A stretch of DNA of 62,977 bases from positions 1 to 62,977 of the forward strand of contig CAIQOO010000100.1 in assembly GCA_903873485.1 (NCBI GenBank), given 5' to 3'. The translations under genes were made by a program, and so were the position numbers. The notes beneath the pieces were generated by a model. The model saw nothing but the letters and a program-made list of their open reading frames with translations. It had not been told where the DNA came from and searched no databases. Below are positions 17,776 to 25,971 of the stretch, one piece after another (position 1 is the first letter of the stretch; each line of letters starts with the position of its first letter). The stretch comes from an uncultured beta proteobacterium. GTDB lineage: Bacteria; Pseudomonadota; Gammaproteobacteria; Burkholderiales; Burkholderiaceae_C.

Positions 17776-18321
17776 TCAGTCCGTTCTGCTGGCCTTCTTG
17801 ACGCTGTCAACCGCTTTGGCCGTGACGGTTGAAAAGTTGGCTTGCGCAGCTTCAACCGCTTGCCTGGCAGAATTTTGCGCGGCCGCAAATGCATTTTGGC
17901 TGGCGTTCATGGCGTTGTTGAAAAAGGCGATGGCTGGCTCGGATCCTGCCGGTGCGCTGGTTGTGGCAGTTTCCAATAGATTGGCAAAACCCTTTTGCAC
18001 ATCGGCAATGTTGGCTTGTGCTGCCTTGGTGAATTCTGCGTTGACCGCAGCAATGATTTTCTGGATTTCTTGCGCATAGCCGGCGGCCCGCTCGGCAGCC
18101 TGCTTGGCCAGACCGGCTTGCAGCGAGACCATCTCTTGCGGGTCTTTGGCACCCAGAACCGCCTTGGCATATTCAAATGACGCAGTCAGCACGGCCTTGG
18201 ATGTCGTCATGTTGAGTTCGACCAGCTCTGCGGCGGCAGCCTGGGTTTTGGCGGCAAGCGCCTGGGCTGATGCAACGCTTGCTTGAGCGGTGGCGGAAAG
18301 TTTTTCAGCAGATGGGTTCAT
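17776..18321 (-). CDS. Phasin family protein
   Basis: 181-residue Ala-rich, helical protein of the PhaP type that coats polyhydroxyalkanoate granules. It starts MNPSAEKLSATAQASVASAQ and carries long amphipathic heptads without Cys or Trp, as in phasin_2 proteins (KAVLTASFEYAKAVLGAKDP, QEMVSLQAGLAKQAAERA). ATG 18321 is preceded by GAGG about 10 bases upstream. The frame is open 30 codons further up, but that part is not phasin-like. No PHA synthase gene is nearby. TGCA-rich palindromes lie upstream. Confidence 0.92.
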   Translation of the reverse strand: MNPSAEKLSATAQASVASAQALAAKTQAAAAELVELNMTTSKAVLTASFEYAKAVLGAKDPQEMVSLQAGLAKQAAERAAGYAQEIQKIIAAVNAEFTKAAQANIADVQKGFANLLETATTSAPAGSEPAIAFFNNAMNASQNAFAAAQNSARQAVEAAQANFSTVTAKAVDSVKKASRTD

Positions 18322-18356
18322 TGAATTTTCCTCGGGTGGTTTTTGACAATTGGAGC

Positions 18357-18406
18357 TGCAACGTCTTAGAATGTTGCAGTGCAGCATGAATTGCATTGTT
18401 GCATAT
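18357..18406 (-). promoter_or_regulatory. Possible PhaR-type operator upstream of the phasin gene
   Basis: TGCAAC (18357-18362) and GTTGCA (18373-18378) form an inverted repeat. They are followed by GTGCAGCATGAATTGCATTG and TTGCATA, several TGC/GCA half-sites within 50 bases. PhaR repressors of PHA producers bind TGC-containing palindromes near phasin genes. The match is by motif style only. Confidence 0.4.
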
Positions 18407-18542
18407 TTCAACTGATCGTGGATCAGGTGATGGATGATCGGATCGGCTCAGGCGGTAACTGCGCCGGCAAATGCGCAAGTGGCTAGGTTACCGGAAACTG
18501 CAACAGCGAATCAAGGCAACCAATAACAAGGATAGGGCGTAT

Positions 18543-19526
18543 ATGGCAAATTACATCGATGTCTGCAATGGTGATGCCGACGGTCTATGTTCCGTCGTGC
18601 AATGGCGCCTGTATGAGCCGCGTGCCGCCCGCCTCATCACCGGTCTGAAACGTGAGATTGAACTGCTGGAGCAGGTGCAGGCCGCCCCAGGTGACGAGTT
18701 GCTGGTGTGCGACTTGTCGATGCAGCGCAACCGCCAGCCCTTGCTGCGCTTGCTTGAGGCGGGCGCGGTGGTGCGCTATTTCGATCACCACAAGGTGGAT
18801 GCCATCCCGGTGCATCCGCGGCTGGAGGCCACCATTGATGTCGCCAGCGACGTATGCACCAGCCTGCTGGTGGACCGGTATCTGAACGGCCGGTTTCGGG
18901 CCTGGGCGGTGGTAGGTGCCTACGGCGACAACCTGACCGGTGTAGCCGAACGTCTGGCAATGACGCTGGGTTTGTCTTTTGATGATCGCCGCCATCTGCA
19001 GGCCCTGGGTGAGTCGATCAACTACAACGCCTATGGCGACGGCCAAAACGATGTCACGCTGGCATCGGCACGCCTGTATGAGTTGCTGGCAGGCTACGCC
19101 GACCCCTTGCAATTTCTCAGGCATGAGGCCATTGGCAAGACGCTCGACACCCTGCGGCTCAATGATCTGGAACGGGCACGGGATGTCCCGCCCTATTGGC
19201 AGGATGCGCGTGTCAGCGTTTACCTGTTGCCCGATGTTCCATGGTCGCGCCGGGTGTCGGGCAGCCTGGGCAACTTTCTGGCGAACGCGCAAGTGCTGCG
19301 TGCCCATGCGGTGCTCACCGCCAGGGCGGCAGGCGACTTCAAGGTCAGTGTGCGGGCACCGCTGCGGGCACCGGATGGGGCGGCTGAGTTTTGTCGTCTT
19401 TTTGGTGGTGACGGGCGAGCCGGGGCGGCTGGCATTGAGCATCTGCCAGCCGGGCAACTTGATCAATTCATCAAGGCTTTTTCAGCGGCACCCTGGGATG
19501 CTGCACCGCCGGCTCGCGGCGATTGA
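18543..19526 (+). CDS. DHH family phosphoesterase
   Basis: 327 residues. N-terminal DHH domain with metal motifs NGDADG, CDLS and FDHHK, and a C-terminal DHHA1-like part ending near AGAAGIEHLPAG. DHH/DHHA1 proteins cleave phosphoesters such as pAp, nano-RNA or cyclic dinucleotides; the substrate here is unknown. It lacks the CBS or RecJ-specific extensions. I chose ATG 18543 (MANYIDVCNGDADG) because the upstream 24 codons are not conserved-looking. It is divergent from the phasin gene. Confidence 0.88.
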   Translation: MANYIDVCNGDADGLCSVVQWRLYEPRAARLITGLKREIELLEQVQAAPGDELLVCDLSMQRNRQPLLRLLEAGAVVRYFDHHKVDAIPVHPRLEATIDVASDVCTSLLVDRYLNGRFRAWAVVGAYGDNLTGVAERLAMTLGLSFDDRRHLQALGESINYNAYGDGQNDVTLASARLYELLAGYADPLQFLRHEAIGKTLDTLRLNDLERARDVPPYWQDARVSVYLLPDVPWSRRVSGSLGNFLANAQVLRAHAVLTARAAGDFKVSVRAPLRAPDGAAEFCRLFGGDGRAGAAGIEHLPAGQLDQFIKAFSAAPWDAAPPARGD

Positions 19527-19610
19527 GCAGCCGCAGCCACATCATGCCTTTTTTTTTTGTGAAAGAACGGCCAAACCACGGGTTCGTGTCAACAAAACGA
19601 TTCAATTCAA

Positions 19611-19635
19611 CCGTTCGGCTTGAGCTTGTCGAAAG
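19611..19635 (+). repeat. Single REP-like arm
   Basis: CCGTTCGGCTTGAGCTTGTC then GAAAG matches one arm of the palindrome in the MITE. It sits between the DHH gene and the LpxH-like gene, which converge here. No opposite arm is visible. Confidence 0.65.
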
Positions 19636-19698
19636 CCTTTGAAAATCGGCAATGCCAAAGCCGCGGCATCTGCGCTGGCAGTCCCGGCGTTCAGGTTT

Positions 19699-20565
19699 TC
19701 AGGTAACGGCCGCTGGAACCATGGCACTGCCTGGCTTGGCCTGCGGTTCGGCGATCCAATGCACCAGTTCCAGCCGGCCATCACGGTGCTCGACCAGCGC
19801 AGTGCAACTCTCGACCCAGTCGCCGTCATTGCAATAGAGCACGCCGTTGATGCTGCGCATTTCAGCGCGGTGGATATGCCCGCACACCACGCCATCATGG
19901 CCCCGGCGGCGGGCTTCGTGGGCTACTGCCTCTTCAAAATCGGTGACGTACATCACCGCCTTTTTAACCTTGTGCTTGAGGTAGGCAGAAAGTGACCAAT
20001 AAGACAGGCCGAGCCGTGAACGTAAGTGATTCAGGTGTCGATTGAGCCTGAGGGTGAATTCATACAGGTTATCGCCCAGGTAAGCCAGCCACTTGGCACA
20101 CTGGATCACGCCATCAAAACTGTCGCCATGGGTGACCCACAGGCTTTTGCCATCGGCAGTGACATGCACGGCATCATCAGCCACTTCGATGCCGCCAAAC
20201 TGGTGGCCAAAGTAGCGGCGGGCAAATTCGTCATGATTGCCCGGGATGTAAATGATGCGGCAACCCTTGCGTGCCCGGCGCAGCAGCTTTTGCACCACAT
20301 CGTTGTGCAATTCGGGCCAAAACCAGCGACGGCGCAACTGCCAGCCATCGACGATGTCGCCCACCAGATAAAGATAGTCGCTCGGGTTGGCCTTGATGAA
20401 ATCGAGCAGGGCGCTGGCCTGGCAGCCCGGCGTGCCCAGATGCAGGTCCGAGATAAAAATGGCCCGGGCCTTGCTGCGGCCTGCCCCGTCACCGTCATCC
20501 GGGTCATCGTCAGGCGGCAAGCCGATCAGCATGGACCCGTTGGCGGCAAAATCAGCACGCATCAT
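19699..20565 (-). CDS. Metallophosphoesterase, UDP-2,3-diacylglucosamine diphosphatase-like
   Basis: 288 residues, calcineurin-like fold with the full metal set: SDLHLG, GDIVDGW, GNHDE, THGDSFDG and CGHIHRAEMR. The arrangement matches LpxH-type hydrolases that make lipid X in lipid A synthesis. It may be a paralogue acting on another lipid pyrophosphate, because its genomic partners are ornithine-lipid genes. The start ATG 20565 overlaps the stop of olsB as ATGA, so translation is coupled. A short acidic N-terminal extension (residues 1-30) is not part of the fold. Confidence 0.85.
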   Translation of the reverse strand: MMRADFAANGSMLIGLPPDDDPDDGDGAGRSKARAIFISDLHLGTPGCQASALLDFIKANPSDYLYLVGDIVDGWQLRRRWFWPELHNDVVQKLLRRARKGCRIIYIPGNHDEFARRYFGHQFGGIEVADDAVHVTADGKSLWVTHGDSFDGVIQCAKWLAYLGDNLYEFTLRLNRHLNHLRSRLGLSYWSLSAYLKHKVKKAVMYVTDFEEAVAHEARRRGHDGVVCGHIHRAEMRSINGVLYCNDGDWVESCTALVEHRDGRLELVHWIAEPQAKPGSAMVPAAVT

Positions 20566-21410
20566 TTCCCCAGAAAATGCTTGCGGTAGCGTGGTGGCAG
20601 ATCGTTGATGCGCATCAGCATTGGCAAATCAGCCGTGTTGAAGTCCGGGTCCCAGGCTGGTGCGCCGAGTATCTTGGCCCCGAGACGCAGATAACCCTTG
20701 ATCAAGGCCGGTGGTTCAACCGCCAGGCTGGAGTCAAACTGTGCTACCGGCAGCGGCAGGCGCGGATGAACGCGGTATTCAATCGGCGCCAGATGCGTGG
20801 TTTTGAGCTGTTGCCAGATACTGGCGGCGATATCGCCACTGGCAATGCCGTTGTGCAACATGGGAATGCTGGCACAGCCAATCATGGTGTCGAGCTTGTT
20901 GCGCACCATGAACTCTGCCAGTGCCCCCCACAGCGCCATGATCACCCCGCCGGTGCGGTAGTCCGGGTGAACGCAACTGCGGCCCAGTTCCACCATGCGT
21001 TCACGCAGACTGCGCAAGCGGGTCAGGTCAAATTCGAGGTCGCTATAGGTACTGCCCGCGCGTCCAGCCTGCACTGGCGTAAGCAAGCGATAGGTACCGA
21101 CCACTTCGCCGCTGGCCAGATCGCGCACCAGCAAATGTTCACAGTAGTTGTCAAAAATATCGATGTCATGGCCGGGCAGGCTGGCGTTGAGCCGGGCACC
21201 CATTTCGTCAGCAAAAACCCGGTACCGCAGACGTTGCACCGACCGGACTTCATCCTGGTGTCTGGCCCACGAGACCACCAAGGCACCGCGTTCATTTTGC
21301 GGCGCCTTGACCGGGCTGATAGCCTGAAAATAGTCAGCCGGTCGGTGCAGCAACCCCTTGGGCAGGGACAGGGGGGACAGCGCAAAGGTGGGATTGGGTA
21401 GCTCTCTCAT
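20562..21410 (-). CDS. olsB: L-ornithine N-alpha-acyltransferase (OlsB-like)
   Basis: GNAT-fold acyltransferase, 282 residues, that attaches a 3-hydroxyacyl group to ornithine, the first step of ornithine lipid synthesis. Signatures: RYRVFADEMGA, FDNYCEHLLVRD, GTYRLLTP and ELGRSCVHPDYRTGGVIMAL. It lies 62 bases after an acyltransferase of the PlsC type (the second step, OlsA) and overlaps the LpxH-like gene. The three form one probable transcript. Hemolysin/autoinducer-synthase annotations are sometimes given to this fold; the OlsB reading is supported by the neighbour. Confidence 0.85.
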   Translation of the reverse strand: MRELPNPTFALSPLSLPKGLLHRPADYFQAISPVKAPQNERGALVVSWARHQDEVRSVQRLRYRVFADEMGARLNASLPGHDIDIFDNYCEHLLVRDLASGEVVGTYRLLTPVQAGRAGSTYSDLEFDLTRLRSLRERMVELGRSCVHPDYRTGGVIMALWGALAEFMVRNKLDTMIGCASIPMLHNGIASGDIAASIWQQLKTTHLAPIEYRVHPRLPLPVAQFDSSLAVEPPALIKGYLRLGAKILGAPAWDPDFNTADLPMLMRINDLPPRYRKHFLGK

Positions 21411-21472
21411 TTTTCTCTCCTGGTGTTGGACGCCCTATGTTGGCCGGGCTGCATGACGGGTCTGTGGCGGTT

Positions 21473-22267
21473 TCATGGCATTTTGGTGACGTGACCCATC
21501 TGGGACACCTGAACCCGTTCCACCAGCGCCGCATTGACTGCCTGTTGCGCCATGAACGCCAGCGCGCGGCGGCCTTGACTTGCCGCCGTGATCGGCGGCA
21601 AATAAGCCACGGTCACCTCAATGCCGGGCGTGCAGATGATTTGCCACAGTGACTGCATGAAGCTGGTGTCGCCCACAAAGGCCACCGCCCCATGCGCATT
21701 GCCTTGCCGGTCATGGTAAAAAATGCAGATGGGCTGAATCAGTGCGTCGGCCATGACAGCGCATTGCAGCAGCGGGGCGTGAAAATGCAGGGCCTGCTCT
21801 GGCAAGGTCGAAGTCCCCTGTGGAAACAACGCCACCGGGTTGCCCTGATGCAGCAGTTCGGCCATGCGCGCATTGATGCGCACCACATCGCTGCGCTGGC
21901 TGCGCTGAATAAACAAGGTGCCTGAGCGCTGCACCAGCCAGCCCAGCACCGGCCATTCCCTCACCTCGGCTTTGGCCACGAAGCAAGCGGGGCTGACCAT
22001 GTTGACGGCAAAAATATCCAGCCACGAGATGTGGTTGGCCACCAGCAAGCGCGCCTGCTGGTCGGTCGGTGGCGGCTGCCCGATGGCGCAGCAACGCACA
22101 TTCAACAAGTTCAACAAGCCCGCTGACCACCATTGCATGATGCGCCGCTGTGCCGATGGCGTGAGCGCCGGGTAAATCACCGCGACCGCGAAGGCCCCCA
22201 GAATATGAACTGTCAAACGTGAAAGTCGAACACTGATCAGGATCGGCAAAAGGGAAGGGTGGTGCAT
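21473..22267 (-). CDS. 1-acyl-glycerol-3-phosphate / lyso-ornithine-lipid acyltransferase (PlsC/OlsA type)
   Basis: 264 residues, membrane-associated acyltransferase. One N-terminal hydrophobic segment (ILGAFAVAVIYPAL) precedes the catalytic NHISWLD (the HX4D motif in degenerate spacing as read here), then FIQRSQRS and FPQGTST. Next to olsB it is best read as OlsA, which adds the second acyl chain. A housekeeping PlsC role cannot be excluded. ATG 22267 (MHHPSLLPILIS) chosen; the open frame extends 19 codons upstream. Divergent from lplT with 227 bases between, which must hold both promoters. Confidence 0.85.
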   Translation of the reverse strand: MHHPSLLPILISVRLSRLTVHILGAFAVAVIYPALTPSAQRRIMQWWSAGLLNLLNVRCCAIGQPPPTDQQARLLVANHISWLDIFAVNMVSPACFVAKAEVREWPVLGWLVQRSGTLFIQRSQRSDVVRINARMAELLHQGNPVALFPQGTSTLPEQALHFHAPLLQCAVMADALIQPICIFYHDRQGNAHGAVAFVGDTSFMQSLWQIICTPGIEVTVAYLPPITAASQGRRALAFMAQQAVNAALVERVQVSQMGHVTKMP

Positions 22268-22494
22268 GGTTTTGAACAAGACAGGACAGGGGGCGCAGCC
22301 AGGCGATATCGCGTGATGCCGCATGGCGCTGGTACCACCGTGATGTTGACCTGGGGAAATGACAGTTTCATGGCAACTGGATTCTTTTTGCTGGGCGTCA
22401 ACGCCTGGCCGTCATGCAGTCTTCACATTGATCAAGTTCAATACCCGATTGCACACGGCCCTGCCATCGACCATCCAGCCAATCCCAAACCCCC

Positions 22495-23739
22495 ATGCCG
22501 CGCACGTTTTACCTGGTTCTCGCAGTGCAGTTCATCTCGACCCTGGCCGACAACGCCTTGCTGATCGTGGCGATTGCCCGCGTGATGGAACTGGGCAGTC
22601 CGGGCTGGATCATTCCGGTCATCAAGATCAGCTTTACGCTGTTTTACGTGGTGCTGGCACCGCTGGCCGGTCCGCTGGCCGATGCTTTTCCGAAGGGTCG
22701 CGTGATGCTGGCCGCCAACTTTTTGAAACTCTGCGCCATTTGTGCGATGGTGGTCGGGGTCGATCCTGCGCTGGCCATCGCTGTGGCCGGGCTGGGTGCC
22801 GCCATCTACGCGCCAGCAAAATACGGTTTGATCACCGAACTGTTGCCATCCTCAGACCTGGTGCGAGCCAATGGTTTCTTTGAGAGTGTGACGGTTTGCG
22901 CTGTCATCTTTGGCACGGCGCTCGGGGGTTTGCTGGTCAGCCCGTTGATGCCAAACTGGGTGTTGCCGACCGGGCTGGCAGATACCCCGGCAAATACCTC
23001 GGCGCTGCTGGCAGGCATGCTGGCCGTGGTCGGCATGAACGCGCTGGCCACTTTGATGAGCGTGGCGGTAGCTGACAGCGGCGCGCGCTACCTGCAGCAC
23101 ACCCTTCATCCAGTCGATCTGTTCAGGCGCTTTTGCCACGAAAACATGATCTTGTGGCGCGATCCCCTGGGTGGCCTGTCGATGACCGTCACCACCTTGC
23201 TGTGGGGTGTCGGCGCAACCCTGCAATTGATTGTGTTGCGCTGGGCCAACGAGGCGCTAGGTTTCACCTTGACCCAGGCGGCTTACCTGCAGGGGGTGAC
23301 GGCACTCGGGGTGATCGTCGGGGCCATCCTGGCCAGCCGTTTTGTCCGGCTGGATCAGGCCACCGCGTTGCTGCCGGTCGGTATCTTGATCGGCCTGCTA
23401 GTGCCGGTCATGCTGGTCATTCAATCGACCAGCATGGCGGTCGTTCTGCTGGTGGCAGTCGGGGTGTTGGCCGGCTTTTTTGTGGTGCCGATGAACGCCA
23501 TGTTGCAGCATCGTGGCTGCCATTTGTTGACCGCCGGACGTTCCATTGCCGTGCAAGGTTTCAATGAAAACGGCGGCATGTTGTTGATGCTGGCCTGCTA
23601 CGCACTCGGGACGGCTTCGGGCACGTCGCTGGGTGTGCTGGTGTGGACTTTGGGCGGCCTGGTGGCTGTTGGCATGAGCGGGATTTATGTCACCCACCAG
23701 CGCGGCATCGCTGGGCATTGCTTGCCCAAAAGCTCTTGA
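22495..23739 (+). CDS. lplT: Lysophospholipid transporter LplT
   Basis: Major-facilitator transporter, 414 residues, about twelve membrane segments, that flips lysophospholipids inward for re-acylation. N-terminal FYLVLAVQFISTLADNALLI and the loop PLAGPLADAFPKGRVM are typical of LplT. In E. coli lplT is followed by the acyltransferase aas. Here the acyltransferase is divergently transcribed, so functional pairing is an inference. Followed by a glycosyltransferase gene after 66 bases. Confidence 0.92.
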   Translation: MPRTFYLVLAVQFISTLADNALLIVAIARVMELGSPGWIIPVIKISFTLFYVVLAPLAGPLADAFPKGRVMLAANFLKLCAICAMVVGVDPALAIAVAGLGAAIYAPAKYGLITELLPSSDLVRANGFFESVTVCAVIFGTALGGLLVSPLMPNWVLPTGLADTPANTSALLAGMLAVVGMNALATLMSVAVADSGARYLQHTLHPVDLFRRFCHENMILWRDPLGGLSMTVTTLLWGVGATLQLIVLRWANEALGFTLTQAAYLQGVTALGVIVGAILASRFVRLDQATALLPVGILIGLLVPVMLVIQSTSMAVVLLVAVGVLAGFFVVPMNAMLQHRGCHLLTAGRSIAVQGFNENGGMLLMLACYALGTASGTSLGVLVWTLGGLVAVGMSGIYVTHQRGIAGHCLPKSS

Positions 23740-23805
23740 CGTGGTGGCTTTGCAACGACTTCAAACTGTCAAAAAAGCATCACCAGACTGTTATTTGCCA
23801 CCCTT

Positions 23806-25086
23806 ATGCTGCCTGCCATGAACCAAACACAAGACCTCATGATCGAGTCCTTTGCTTTGCAAGCTGCCAGCCTGCGGATCGCGGTGGTGACCGAGACTTT
23901 TCCACCCGAAGTCAATGGTGTTGCCATGACCCTGGGGCGCATTGTCGAAGGCCTGCTGCAGCGGGGTCATTCGGTTCAGTTGATAAGACCCCGGCAAAAG
24001 CTCGAAAACGCTGGCGCAAGCCGCAACGGCATTGAAGAGATTCTGTCACCCGGTGTCCCGGTGCCGACCTACGGCGAGTTGCGCTTTGGCTTGCCGTCCA
24101 AGCGGCGGCTGGTCAAGCTGTGGAGCGTCCGCCGCCCGGACATCGTGCATGTGGTGACCGAAGGGCCGCTGGGCTGGTCTGCGGTAGCGGCTGCGCGCAA
24201 GCTCGAGCTGCCCTTGACCAGCTCGTTTCACACCAACTTTCAAAGCTACTCGCAGCACTACGGACTGAGCCTGCTCAAAGCACCCATCGAAAGCTACCTG
24301 CGCAAGTTGCATAACCGCACCCAGGCGACACTGGTGCCGACGCGGGCACTGATGCTGGACTTGCAGAGCCGTGGCTACACCCATGTGAAATTGCTCTCGC
24401 GCGGGGTCGCCGCCGAGCTGTTTTCACCGAGCAAACGCTCGCCCGCCCTGCGCCGCACCTGGGGTGCGGCTGAGGATGACTTGGTGGTGCTGCTGGTTGG
24501 CCGCCTGGCGAAAGAGAAAAATGTCGGCCTGGTGATTTCTGCGTTTCGCGCGATCCAGCAGATCAAGTCCGGAACCCGGCTGGTATTTGTCGGCGACGGT
24601 CCGTTGCGCCAGGCATTGCAGGCCACTTGCCCGGAGGCAGTGTTTGCTGGCGTACAAAAGGGCGAAGATCTGGCAACCCATTACGCCTCGGGCGATTTGT
24701 TTTTGTTTCCCAGCTTGACGGAAACCTTTGGCAATGTGGTGCCTGAAGCGCTGGCCAGCGGACTGGCGCTGGTCTGTTACGGTTGCGCCGCTGCCCAGGA
24801 GCTGATCACCTCGGGTGTCAACGGCATTCTGGTGCCAGCAGATGATGCATTGCAGTTCATCAGTGCCGCTGTCAGCGTGGCCGGCAGTGCCGCAAGCTTG
24901 ACGCAACTGCGCCAGGCTGCGGCACCGAGCGTGGCACATTTGCACTGGGATGCCATTTACGACCGCTTTGTCGGGCATCTTACCCAGGTGATCGAGAGCA
25001 ACCAAGCCGGATTTCACGCCACCAGCGAACATGCACCGGTGGATGCGGTCACCCGCGCCAGCGCATCAGCGCCTGTCCCATTCTGA
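23806..25086 (+). CDS. Glycosyltransferase family 4 (glycolipid-type)
   Basis: GT-B fold enzyme of about 426 residues. N-terminal acceptor domain RIAVVTETFPPEVNGVAMTL and SSFHTNFQSYSQHYG; C-terminal nucleotide-sugar domain with VGRLAKEKNVGLVI, FVGDGP and the EX7E-type motif in FPSLTETFGNVVPEAL. The opening resembles bacterial diacylglycerol or phosphatidylinositol glycosyltransferases, so a membrane glycolipid product is likely but the sugar is unknown. No clear ribosome site; ATGs at 23806, 23818 and 23839 are all possible. Its 3' end overlaps the convergent psd by 38 bases. Confidence 0.87.
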   Translation: MLPAMNQTQDLMIESFALQAASLRIAVVTETFPPEVNGVAMTLGRIVEGLLQRGHSVQLIRPRQKLENAGASRNGIEEILSPGVPVPTYGELRFGLPSKRRLVKLWSVRRPDIVHVVTEGPLGWSAVAAARKLELPLTSSFHTNFQSYSQHYGLSLLKAPIESYLRKLHNRTQATLVPTRALMLDLQSRGYTHVKLLSRGVAAELFSPSKRSPALRRTWGAAEDDLVVLLVGRLAKEKNVGLVISAFRAIQQIKSGTRLVFVGDGPLRQALQATCPEAVFAGVQKGEDLATHYASGDLFLFPSLTETFGNVVPEALASGLALVCYGCAAAQELITSGVNGILVPADDALQFISAAVSVAGSAASLTQLRQAAAPSVAHLHWDAIYDRFVGHLTQVIESNQAGFHATSEHAPVDAVTRASASAPVPF

Positions 25087-25924
25087 TGTGTGCACCCTGT
25101 TGCAGCCCGTCAGCCAAAGTGAAGCCGCCGGGTGCCAGCACGATGACGGTGGAGCCATGCTGAAACCAGCCCATCTCCTGTCCTTTGACAAAGCTGGCAT
25201 GGCAAGCCAGCGTTTTGGGGCCGGTGTATTTCAGATGCAACAGCAGGTCCAAAAAATGCAGGCGGATGCTGGCCACCAAAATTGCCGCCACTGGCACCAG
25301 CGCCACCCGCTGGCCCGCGCAGGGACCGCTACCCTGGAACGTGGTTCGGATCAAGGCCCGCTCATTTTTGCAAAAAAGCTTTTCGATGCGCTTGAGCGCA
25401 ATCGGGTTGACGTTCCAGGTGTCGCCGAAAAAGTAACGCACCTGCTCAACCTGGCAGTCATAGGGTGCATGAAAGCGGTGGTACATGCTCGATGTCAGGC
25501 GCAACGTGACGAAGCTGCCGTCGCGCCAATCGTCCACATCCGGCCCGATCAGATCTTCCAGCGTGTACGGAAAACCCTTGGCCTGAAACACCTGGGTTGC
25601 CTCAATGCGGCCATGGGCACCGATCACGGCATCCACCGGGCTGCTCATCACATCAGCCGCAGTATCCACTGGGCGGCTACCCGGCTTGAGTTCTCGGGTA
25701 AAGCAGTCATGCATGCTGGTGAAGTGCGACTTTTTTGCCTCGCTCAGGTCCAGATCGGCAAAAAACTTCCAGGCAGCAATGGATGCATCACGCACCCAGG
25801 GCTGCTCAATCTTGCTGAACCAGCCCATGAACCGTGTCAGGGTGTTGCGCGGCAAGCGGTTGGTCAGCAAAAAGTTCAAGTCTTCGTGGCTGAGTATCTT
25901 TTGAATTTGGGCGCGCAGGCTCAT
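25049..25924 (-). CDS. psd: Phosphatidylserine decarboxylase
   Basis: Makes phosphatidylethanolamine from phosphatidylserine in the inner membrane. 291 residues. The self-cleavage motif is HGST, with Ser258 becoming the pyruvoyl group; LGST or GGST is more common. Conserved SPVDAVIGAHG and MYHRFHAPYDC (the His of the catalytic region) are present. Start ATG 25924, with 47 bases between it and the divergent aminotransferase start, so the two promoters are tightly packed. No pssA in the window. Confidence 0.92.
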   Translation of the reverse strand: MSLRAQIQKILSHEDLNFLLTNRLPRNTLTRFMGWFSKIEQPWVRDASIAAWKFFADLDLSEAKKSHFTSMHDCFTRELKPGSRPVDTAADVMSSPVDAVIGAHGRIEATQVFQAKGFPYTLEDLIGPDVDDWRDGSFVTLRLTSSMYHRFHAPYDCQVEQVRYFFGDTWNVNPIALKRIEKLFCKNERALIRTTFQGSGPCAGQRVALVPVAAILVASIRLHFLDLLLHLKYTGPKTLACHASFVKGQEMGWFQHGSTVIVLAPGGFTLADGLQQGAHIRMGQALMRWRG

Positions 25925-25971
25925 GGTGTTGGTTCCTGAAATTTGTGTTGCATTGAAAGTGTGCTTTTTTT

